5,158 nucleotides of DNA. Source: FEN-1297 sp046704565. Its GTDB lineage: Bacteria > Bacteroidota > Ignavibacteria > Ignavibacteriales > Ignavibacteriaceae. The notes under the pieces are model-generated. The model had not been told where the DNA came from and made no database searches. It was given only the letters and a program-made list of their open reading frames with translations. Made by a program: the position numbers and the translations under genes. The stretch covers positions 1 through 5,158 of the forward strand of contig JBJKRP010000014.1 of NCBI GenBank assembly GCA_046704565.1, written 5' to 3'. Position 1 is the first letter of the stretch. Every line of letters begins with the position of its first letter. Below are positions 1 through 5,158 of the stretch, piece after piece.

Positions 1-1
1 G

Positions 2-1195
2 CTGCCCTGGGACTTTGCCTATAACCTGCTGCAGAGCTGCAAGCCGAATGCGATACTATTTACTAACGGGGACAATGATACCTTCCCTCTCTGGTACCTG
101 CAGGACGTTGAAGGAGTCAGGAGAGACGTAAGGGTTGTTTGTCTCAGTCTTGCCAATACAGACTGGTATAATGAGCAACTGAAAAACACATCTCCCTACG
201 GTGCCGAAAAAGTCAAGTTTAGTATGACGGACGACCAGATTAAAAATCTCAGTCCCATAGAATGGAAGACACAGCAGATAACAATTCCTGCAAATAAAAA
301 CGACCTGGCAAGCTTTATTTCTTCCGATGAGCCTACTACTTTAAATGTAAATGATTCCACGGATATAATGAACTCCCCCGGTATTACTTTTACGATGAAG
401 CCAACCATCGATATCGGAGGCATCCAGGGAATAAGGATACAGGACATTGTTGTTAAGGACATAATCCAAAACAATATCTGGGATAGACCCATATATTTTG
501 CATCGACATGTTCCCCCGATTGTTATATAGGATTGGACGACTACCTTGAAACGGAGGGACTGGCAGCAAGGGTAATGCCCGTAAAGAAGAGCGGCTCGGA
601 TTACATGAACGTGACAATAACCAGGAAAGATCTGTTTAACCAGAACCCGTCATTCTCGAAAACTTATGCTACCGGGTTTAAGTTCAGAGGTCTGGCAAAT
701 AAAAACATCTTCTTTAACCAGACACAGAGGCGGCTTGTCCAGAACTACAGGAATGTATTTACCGAGCTTGCTTACCATTACCTTTACGCTCAAAATAACA
801 GACAGATGTGCATAGAGACGCTTAACAAAATGGAGAAGGAAATTCCAAGAGAAGACGTTACTTTCGATTACAGGCTTCTGTTTAACGTGGCAAACTTATA
901 TCATGCCGCGGGCGATACTACCGAATTTAGAAAAGTTGCACAGGATGTAATTGATGCAGCAAAGCAAAACCTCGATGGCGCGGGTCAGAACCTCTCCTCC
1001 CCTTATAATGCGTACAGTATTCTTGAAAGACTCTACGTAAACCTGAATGAATACGGTAAGGCAATCGATCTTATGCAGCAGCTGCAGACGCAGATACCGA
1101 ACGCCGGCGGTGTGCAGCAGGAGATTAACAGGCTGAAGGTTATGCAGCAGAGCTTCCTTCATCCGCCCCAGGCAAGAGATTCAGTAAAGAAATAA
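2..1195 (+). CDS. DUF2723 (GT117, TMEM260-like) protein, C-terminal part
   Basis: Partial gene; its 5' end lies before the window, and 397 residues are visible before a TAA stop. No start is expected here: the frame is open from base 2, and the ATG at 224 falls inside conserved sequence. DUF2723 proteins are large polytopic membrane proteins, classed as glycosyltransferase family GT117 and related to the protein O-mannosyltransferase TMEM260. The piece begins at the hallmark region: PNAILFTNGDNDTFPLWYLQ at residues 15-34, then a segment with LANTDWY (50-56). A second family-like block, DRPIYFA, is at about 161-167. No membrane segment is visible, so this is the soluble, probably periplasmic, tail; the multi-spanning catalytic half is missing. 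Residues about 254-379 are helical and resemble tetratricopeptide repeats (for example LLFNVANLYHAAGD). The inferred role is protein glycosylation at the cell envelope. The family call is firm; the enzymatic activity is taken from the family. Confidence 0.9.
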   Translation: MPWDFAYNLLQSCKPNAILFTNGDNDTFPLWYLQDVEGVRRDVRVVCLSLANTDWYNEQLKNTSPYGAEKVKFSMTDDQIKNLSPIEWKTQQITIPANKNDLASFISSDEPTTLNVNDSTDIMNSPGITFTMKPTIDIGGIQGIRIQDIVVKDIIQNNIWDRPIYFASTCSPDCYIGLDDYLETEGLAARVMPVKKSGSDYMNVTITRKDLFNQNPSFSKTYATGFKFRGLANKNIFFNQTQRRLVQNYRNVFTELAYHYLYAQNNRQMCIETLNKMEKEIPREDVTFDYRLLFNVANLYHAAGDTTEFRKVAQDVIDAAKQNLDGAGQNLSSPYNAYSILERLYVNLNEYGKAIDLMQQLQTQIPNAGGVQQEINRLKVMQQSFLHPPQARDSVKK

Positions 1196-1198
1196 ACT

Positions 1199-1240
1199 TC
1201 AGCGGGATGCATTCCGGTTGAGAGGAATGCATCTCGCTGA
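1199..1240. terminator. Bidirectional intrinsic terminator between convergent genes
   Basis: A 17-bp stem (1199-1215 paired with 1224-1240, one G.T pair, otherwise perfect) encloses the 8-base loop 1216-1223. It starts 3 bases after the stop of the DUF2723 gene and ends 6 bases from the stop of the receptor gene. Read on the minus strand, the stem is followed by a T-rich run (agtttatttcttt, 1198-1186), the classic form, so it serves the receptor gene best. On the plus strand the following bases lack a T tract, and termination there would be weaker or helped by other factors. Confidence 0.85.
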
Positions 1241-1246
1241 TCACTG

Positions 1247-3505
1247 TTAGATACTGAACGGATAATTAAAAATTAGTACAATGTTTCTCCCCATATTATA
1301 AATACCGTAAGGTTTCAAAAGACTTAAGTGATCATAATAATCCTTGCCGGTTAAGTTTGTTGCAGATAACGAAACATCAAAATATTTACTGCCCCAATAA
1401 ACTCTTGTACCCGCCGAAATATCGAATAGAGTATAGCCGGGTGTTCTCGTCTCGTTAACGGCAGTATTGTTCTGATCAAAATAATTGCTCATTGTTATTG
1501 AAAAATAATTGCTTCTGAATAACCACCATTCGGGGAGATCAAAATTGATTTTTGAGACGATCTTATCAGCCGGCATAAAAGGGAGATAGCCTCCTCCGTT
1601 AAACTTTCCGATGAGAGCAGAATATGATGTATTAAAATCCAGCCATTCTACCGGCTTAACATCAAGACTCAATTCCCCGCCCTGGATGAATGCATCAGCC
1701 TGCCTGTAATAAAACAAAGTGTAGTTGTTGATCAGGGCTAAAGACTGTTGGAGGTAAATATAGCCGTTTATACCGTTATAAAAATAATCCGCCTGCAGCC
1801 GCAGAAACGAATCCTGGTACACGGCGCCCAGGTCCGTTTGGAAATTCTTTTCCGCAGACAGTGCCGGATCGCCGATCTCGTACCTGTTTGTGCCTTCATG
1901 GATTCCGTTTGAAGTAAGCTCAGCCAGATCGGGAGCCCTGTAGCCGGTGGAAAAATTTATTTTGAACACCAGGTTATTATTCGCACTATAAGCTGCGCCA
2001 GCCGCGCCGTTAATGACATTATAGGTTAAATTCTCCGGCGCAAAATACCCTGCACTGTCCACGGCTCCCATCTTTTTAGAAGTAATATTTTTTGTATCGT
2101 ACCTTATCCCGCCTTCAATATCAAGTTTGTCTAAGCTTGATTTCAAATATGAATATACCGCGAAGCTGTTGTTATCGGCGTCCGGGATTAATAACCTCGT
2201 TCCCTCGTTCTTATTTTTTTGAAAGGAGCCTTGAACACCGATATTCAATTCAGTTGCTTTAAACAGCGGTGTAATCCATCCGGCGTCATAAGAAAAAGTA
2301 TTAAGCAGAAGGTTAAGCTCGCCGTTATTAAACTGATTGCTTTCCCCTGCAGCCTCAACTTCCTGTCTATGATTGTTCTGGAATCCCAGATCCAATTTGA
2401 ATTTCGATCCGCCCATAAAGAAAGTATTCTGTAGTGAAAGGATATGGAAATCAATTATATGATGCGGACCGTCAAATCCTCTTTCAAAATGATCTTCGCC
2501 CTGATCTTTAGGATTTGTCAGATCGGCAAGCTCAAATACACCGTAAATATGATGCGAGAAAATATAATCGAGGTTGGATACCATCCAGTTGTTGATGTAC
2601 CCCAGGGAACCGTTAGCAGTAAGACCTGTGTAGCGGGTATTGGGAACACGGACGTTATCTCCATTCAGATAATCTGCGTGAGATTCTCCTCCCAGGTGAA
2701 GCTGCCAGCTTAAATTACTGTTTGTACCCTTTAACCCTATTGAACTGCTCGCACCGAGAGTGTTGGAAAAAATTTTTAAGTTATAATTTCCGACTGTTGT
2801 ACCGACCGGCGTATTTTTATCCTGTATTAAATTTATAATGCCTCCCATAGCGCCGGCACCGTAAATTAAGGAAGCCGGTCCCTGGATAATTTCAACTTCG
2901 CCGATGCCGGTTTCATCAAGACCGAAGCCGTGCTCATTCTGCCACTCCTGGTTGTCGAATTTAATTCCGTTTATTATAGTGGCGGTTCTGTAGCCGGTCA
3001 TTCCTCGTATTACGGGTCTTGAAATCCCGACACCGTTGGACATTTCCGAAACACCGGGCAGCCTGCTCATTGCGCCTACAAGTGATTCGGAATTATTCCG
3101 TCTAATGGCTTCGGCAGAAATAGCCTCCACTTTAAGCGGAGTCTTCTCCTGCGTGGAGATTGAATTGCCGACTACGACTACCTGCTGCATCTCGATATTG
3201 GTCGGCTCAAGCTGAATGTTTAACACGATGCTTTCTCCACCGGCAGATACTTTTTCGATCTTCGTCTTGTAACCTACCCTGCTAAACTGAATAGTAAAGC
3301 TGCCCGGCGGCAAGTTTTCAATTTTGTAAAAGCCTCTCTCGCTGGTTACCGTACCCTTTTGCAGTTCAGGAATAAAGATATTTACGCCGTCCAGCCTTTT
3401 ATTTGTTTTCTCGCCGGATACCGTACCGGAAATAGTTGTCTGTGCATTTAAAGTAATAAAATTTAATACCAATGCCGCTGCAAGGAATAATAAAAAACCT
3501 CTCAT
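1247..3505 (-). CDS. TonB-dependent outer-membrane receptor, possible metal or metallophore uptake
   Basis: Complete, 752 residues, ATG start with a GGGAG Shine-Dalgarno-like run 4 bases upstream. Domains in order: signal peptide 1-21 (hydrophobic core, cleavage likely after LNA); carboxypeptidase-regulatory-like domain about 24-102 (SGTVSG, then RGFYKIENLPPGSFTI); candidate TonB box MQQVVVVG at 106-113; plug about 118-228 with RLPGV, RPVIRGM and VEIIQGPASLIYGAGAMGG (204-222); 22-strand-type barrel to the end, closing with an aromatic strand (NYPF, F750). It would import a ligand across the outer membrane using TonB-ExbBD energy. Histidines cluster in a predicted loop at 318-354 (SHHIYG, then GPHH and DFH). 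The segment from ELTSNGIHEGTNRYEIGDP (529-547) recalls the ZnuD zinc-receptor group, so a metal ligand is plausible but unproven. No vitamin B12 riboswitch is evident upstream. It lies downstream of the small envelope gene on the same strand and ends at a strong hairpin. Confidence 0.95.
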   Translation of the reverse strand: MRGFLLFLAAALVLNFITLNAQTTISGTVSGEKTNKRLDGVNIFIPELQKGTVTSERGFYKIENLPPGSFTIQFSRVGYKTKIEKVSAGGESIVLNIQLEPTNIEMQQVVVVGNSISTQEKTPLKVEAISAEAIRRNNSESLVGAMSRLPGVSEMSNGVGISRPVIRGMTGYRTATIINGIKFDNQEWQNEHGFGLDETGIGEVEIIQGPASLIYGAGAMGGIINLIQDKNTPVGTTVGNYNLKIFSNTLGASSSIGLKGTNSNLSWQLHLGGESHADYLNGDNVRVPNTRYTGLTANGSLGYINNWMVSNLDYIFSHHIYGVFELADLTNPKDQGEDHFERGFDGPHHIIDFHILSLQNTFFMGGSKFKLDLGFQNNHRQEVEAAGESNQFNNGELNLLLNTFSYDAGWITPLFKATELNIGVQGSFQKNKNEGTRLLIPDADNNSFAVYSYLKSSLDKLDIEGGIRYDTKNITSKKMGAVDSAGYFAPENLTYNVINGAAGAAYSANNNLVFKINFSTGYRAPDLAELTSNGIHEGTNRYEIGDPALSAEKNFQTDLGAVYQDSFLRLQADYFYNGINGYIYLQQSLALINNYTLFYYRQADAFIQGGELSLDVKPVEWLDFNTSYSALIGKFNGGGYLPFMPADKIVSKINFDLPEWWLFRSNYFSITMSNYFDQNNTAVNETRTPGYTLFDISAGTRVYWGSKYFDVSLSATNLTGKDYYDHLSLLKPYGIYNMGRNIVLIFNYPFSI

Positions 3506-3590
3506 ATTTCTCCCGTATAAATTAATGAATTACGCCGCATAGAGATCCTGTTAAACCGTCCAGCCTGTAATGACGGAACAATTAAAAGAA

Positions 3591-3619
3591 ATTATGCTTG
3601 ACTTAAATTATCAGATCAA
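3591..3619 (-). promoter_or_regulatory. Possible promoter for the receptor gene
   Basis: On the minus strand TTGATC (3619-3614) and CATAAT (3596-3591) are separated by 17 bases, a fair sigma-70-like pair, in the 118-base gap upstream of the receptor. No TAnnTTTG element, the usual Bacteroidota form, is present in this gap. It may be chance in AT-rich DNA; the receptor could instead be read only from upstream of the small gene. Confidence 0.25.
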
Positions 3620-3623
3620 TAAA

Positions 3624-4145
3624 TCAGGAGGCGAATTTAGGGGGCGGAATTAAAATTTCCTTTAAAGGCGGGTGGTAAGCTGCGGTAACCATCGAGGTAT
3701 ATTCTACATTGCCGCTGCCGTTAAACTGTTTTACAGCTTCCGGCGCAAGAAAGTTTTTAAGGATCTTAACCGGGTTGAGAAAAGCTTTCTTCGGGGACCT
3801 GCTGTTGTCGTTCGATTTTTCAAAAGAATCCAGCTCTCCGGCAACTCTGTCTTCATGTACGTCGGATATACACGTTACATATACACTATTGCTTTTCCTT
3901 TCAAGCCGTACCACATCATAAAGGCGCCCGGAGATTTTAATCTCCTTCCCGCTTGTCCACGGAATTTCCGATTGCCGGTTAAATCTAAATGTAGCCAGAT
4001 TGCCCGTATCGCCTTCTTCGGCTCTCTCTACAGCTCCGGATGCGGCTATCTTGCAGTCTAACAAGAGGAATCCAAAAGTAAGGTAAAACCCGAAGGCGTT
4101 CATAGCAATTAGGAAGGCAAGCAATATGGAAATGATTCTTTTCAC
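3624..4145 (-). CDS. Small envelope protein of unknown function upstream of the TonB-dependent receptor
   Basis: I do not recognise a named family. A GTG start at 4145 gives 173 residues beginning MKRIISILLAF, a typical signal or anchor sequence; an in-frame TTG at 4154 would add three residues (MPP). Neither has a clear Shine-Dalgarno sequence. Residues 4-29 form one long hydrophobic segment, either a signal peptide or an N-terminal anchor. The LLLDC that follows does not fit a lipobox, because Asp precedes Cys. The rest is soluble: a beta-rich core at about 68-98 (KEIKISGRLYDVV, then VYVTCISDVHE), a charged stretch, and a proline-rich tail (HPP at 158-160, PPPK at 167-170). It would act in the periplasm or on the inner membrane. 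It precedes the receptor by 118 bases on the same strand, so a role with that receptor is likely by context. From memory, similarly built small proteins occur beside TonB-dependent receptors in Bacteroidota; I could not verify homology. Confidence 0.75.
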   Translation of the reverse strand: MKRIISILLAFLIAMNAFGFYLTFGFLLLDCKIAASGAVERAEEGDTGNLATFRFNRQSEIPWTSGKEIKISGRLYDVVRLERKSNSVYVTCISDVHEDRVAGELDSFEKSNDNSRSPKKAFLNPVKILKNFLAPEAVKQFNGSGNVEYTSMVTAAYHPPLKEILIPPPKFAS

Positions 4146-4290
4146 CGGTGGCAAGAAAAAATTAAGGCGCCGTATTCATGGTTAAAGTAGAAATATTAAC
4201 GGCAAAATATAATAAAAAAACGGAATAACCGGCGCATGATAACATGAAAGCAGCATATTCGCTTGAATTTTAATCTCTCTCCATATCTTC

Positions 4291-4329
4291 TTAACAATTT
4301 CTTCACATTAAAGTAATCTTAACTTAACA
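4291..4329 (+). promoter_or_regulatory. Phased TT(A/C)ACA direct repeats, possible PhoP/PhoB-type activator site
   Basis: TTAACA (4291-4296), TTCACA (4302-4307) and TTAACA (4324-4329) lie in one 11-bp phase; the intervening slot at 4313 (GTAATC) is degenerate, and a 4-of-6 match (TCCATA) occurs at 4280. The Bacillus PhoP consensus is TT(A/T/C)ACA repeated every 11 bp. The proximal hexamer ends 9 bases before the TAnnTTTG element, where an activator could replace a missing -33 element. The binding protein is inferred; AT-rich hexamers can arise by chance. Confidence 0.35.
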
Positions 4330-4338
4330 TTGCAGGTT

Positions 4339-4346
4339 TATCTTTG
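4339..4346 (+). promoter_or_regulatory. Bacteroidota-type -7 promoter element
   Basis: TATCTTTG matches the TAnnTTTG consensus of Bacteroidota primary-sigma promoters exactly. It would place the transcript start near 4353, giving a leader of about 18 bases before the ATG at 4371. No good TTTG or TTG element is seen about 20 bases upstream, so the promoter may be weak alone or need an activator. Confidence 0.6.
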
Positions 4347-4370
4347 CCGTGAAAATTTTACTGAGAATGA

Positions 4371-5158
4371 ATGAGAATAATACATATTTCGGATTTGCAT
4401 TTCACCACTTTCTTCAGCAGCAACAACTTAAGCCGGATAGAGCAGGCGCTGAGGTTTGCCGTGGAATTAGAGGGCGACCATATTGTTATTACGGGAGACT
4501 TGACGGATAATGCCGTACCAAAAGACTTTTACATACTAAGAAAGCTGTTTGATAAATTAGGAATTCTTGACGGTAACAAACTCTCTCTTGTTATCGGTAA
4601 CCACGACATCTTCGGCGGAGTGCAGACCGCCGAAGATATTTTTTTATTCCCTGATAAGTGCGCACGCACCGATTATTATAAAAAGATAAAAGAATTTTAT
4701 CTCTATTTCCCGGAGCTCTTCGACAGATCGGCTTACTTTAACCCGAAAATTATTTTCCCGTATGCAAAGATTATAGACAACTTCCTCCTTGTCGGATTAA
4801 ATTCAATTGCGGAGTATTCGAAAGTAAATAATCCTTTTGCTTCAAACGGAGCTATCGACATGCCGCAGATTGCAGAAATGACCGGCATACTTGATAAGTT
4901 CAGGTACATGCATCTGAGAAAAATAGTCATGGTACATCATCACTTTAATAAGATTAATATAAAAGATAATTCTCAAAACAGCTTCTGGCAGAATATTGAG
5001 AAGCAGACAATGAAGCTGAGGAAAAAGAAGAGACTTCTTAGAATTTTTAAAACCGAGGACGTCGACCTCGTGCTTCACGGTCATTACCATGAGTCCAGGG
5101 ATTATGAGCGTAAAGGCATACTCTTCTCTAATGCAGGTGCAAGCTTTATCAATGAAGG
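4371..5158 (+). CDS. Calcineurin-like metallophosphoesterase (partial, 3' end missing)
   Basis: The frame is open to the window end, with 262 whole codons visible. The ATG at 4371 gives MRIIHISDLHF, the usual N-terminus of the family; an ATG at 4367 is out of frame. All the metal-binding motifs are present in order: D8-x-H10, G42-D43 (GDLTDN), G76-N-H-D79, a histidine run at 189-191 after IVMV, and G237-H-Y-H240. These proteins bind two metal ions and hydrolyse phosphomonoesters or phosphodiesters. The layout resembles the CpdA/Icc-like class, but the substrate (cyclic nucleotide, nucleotide-sugar, lipid or nucleic acid) cannot be read from the motifs. There is no signal peptide, so it is probably cytoplasmic. 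A stretch at about 90-135, rich in Phe and Tyr, is an insert between GNHD and the later histidines. A basic segment lies at 211-227 (RKKKR). A terminator-like hairpin lies inside the gene at 4608-4645. Confidence 0.93.
   Translation, partial: MRIIHISDLHFTTFFSSNNLSRIEQALRFAVELEGDHIVITGDLTDNAVPKDFYILRKLFDKLGILDGNKLSLVIGNHDIFGGVQTAEDIFLFPDKCARTDYYKKIKEFYLYFPELFDRSAYFNPKIIFPYAKIIDNFLLVGLNSIAEYSKVNNPFASNGAIDMPQIAEMTGILDKFRYMHLRKIVMVHHHFNKINIKDNSQNSFWQNIEKQTMKLRKKKRLLRIFKTEDVDLVLHGHYHESRDYERKGILFSNAGASFINE
4608..4645 (+). terminator. Terminator-like hairpin inside the metallophosphoesterase gene
   Basis: ATCTTCGGCGG (4608-4618) pairs perfectly with CCGCCGAAGAT (4627-4637), giving an 11-bp stem with an 8-base loop. 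One base later come seven T residues (4639-4645), then ATT. This is the full form of an intrinsic terminator on the plus strand, at codons about 80-92, right after the GNHD motif. On the minus strand the T tract is on the wrong side. Translating ribosomes would normally prevent folding. Whether it terminates in the cell is not known. Confidence 0.5.

Larger units (their letters stand above)
4146..4370. promoter_or_regulatory. Divergent intergenic regulatory region
   Basis: About 225 AT-rich bases separate the small envelope gene (-) from the metallophosphoesterase (+). No open frame here looks coding. The plus-strand side holds a TAnnTTTG element at 4339-4346 and phased TT(A/C)ACA hexamers at 4291-4329. 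The minus-strand side has no perfect promoter match; the nearest is TATATTTTG (4211-4203), which has one base too many between TA and TTTG. An interrupted palindrome GTTAA-N10-TTAAC at 4181-4200 lies just downstream of that weak candidate, where a repressor operator could sit. Confidence 0.6.

Noticed and set aside
224..226. ATG as the start of the first gene
   Set aside because: The same frame is open back to base 2 and encodes the conserved TNGDNDTFPLWYL block before it, so the gene begins outside the window.
196..492. 98-codon minus-strand frame with hydrophobic stretches inside the DUF2723 gene
   Set aside because: It lies opposite well-recognised family sequence and has no independent support. 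The hydrophobic look comes from the antisense codons.
1070..1150. Repeated ttatgcagcag in the DUF2723 gene
   Set aside because: Two short copies encode similar MQQ-containing helices; this is expected in a Gln-rich helical tail and is not a mobile or regulatory repeat.
3506..3623. Riboswitch (for example cobalamin) upstream of the receptor
   Set aside because: The gap is only 118 bases and no conserved riboswitch core is visible. The only hairpin is a 5-bp CCGTC/GACGG stem with an 11-base loop and a poor T tail, too weak to call.
3672..4061. 129-codon open frame on the plus strand, antisense to the small envelope gene
   Set aside because: Its product has no domain pattern and is an unlikely mix of Cys, aromatic and basic residues. 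The opposite frame has a proper hydrophobic N-terminus and runs toward the receptor.
4056..4070. Lipoprotein signal (LLLDC) in the small envelope protein
   Set aside because: Asp immediately before Cys does not fit the lipobox, and the hydrophobic segment is longer than usual for a lipoprotein signal.
4361..4366. CTGAGA resembling part of a TPP riboswitch before the metallophosphoesterase
   Set aside because: None of the other conserved TPP elements is present, and the predicted leader is only about 18 bases.
4842..5090. Minus-strand open frames opposite the metallophosphoesterase (also 4733-4930)
   Set aside because: The plus-strand frame carries the complete set of metallophosphoesterase motifs across this stretch, so these are shadows.

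Overview
The window looks like chromosomal DNA from the Bacteroidota/Ignavibacteriota side of the FCB group. Three things point there. The first gene is the C-terminal part of a DUF2723/GT117 protein with a tetratricopeptide-like tail. The TonB-dependent receptor carries an N-terminal carboxypeptidase-regulatory-like domain. A perfect TAnnTTTG promoter element of the Bacteroidota type lies before the last gene. Base composition is moderate and non-coding DNA is AT-rich. The species assignment is an inference; no rRNA or other marker is present.

Layout: (1) 2-1195 (+), the 3' end of a DUF2723 protein, cut by the window start. (2) 1199-1240, a strong 17-bp hairpin between two convergent genes; its T-rich flank suits the minus-strand gene best. 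(3) 1247-3505 (-), a complete 752-residue TonB-dependent outer-membrane receptor with histidine-rich loops. (4) 3624-4145 (-), a small membrane-anchored or secreted protein of unknown function, 118 bases upstream of the receptor and probably co-transcribed with it. (5) 4146-4370, a divergent regulatory region. (6) 4371-5158 (+), a calcineurin-like metallophosphoesterase cut by the window end.

Genes 3 and 4 together look like a small uptake locus: an envelope protein of unknown role and an outer-membrane receptor, possibly for a metal or metal complex. The metallophosphoesterase is transcribed away from them and has its own apparent promoter. The outermost genes are not obviously linked in function to the receptor.

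The most unusual signals are in and before the metallophosphoesterase gene. Inside its coding region (4608-4645) is a perfect 11-bp hairpin followed by seven T residues, which has the form of an intrinsic terminator. Upstream (4291-4329) three perfect TT(A/C)ACA hexamers sit in one 11-bp phase, as in PhoP/PhoB-type sites. An out-of-frame ATG lies four bases before the real start. Together these could form a regulated-attenuation arrangement, but that is inference. I found no CRISPR array, tRNA, rRNA, insertion sequence or clear new multi-gene system.
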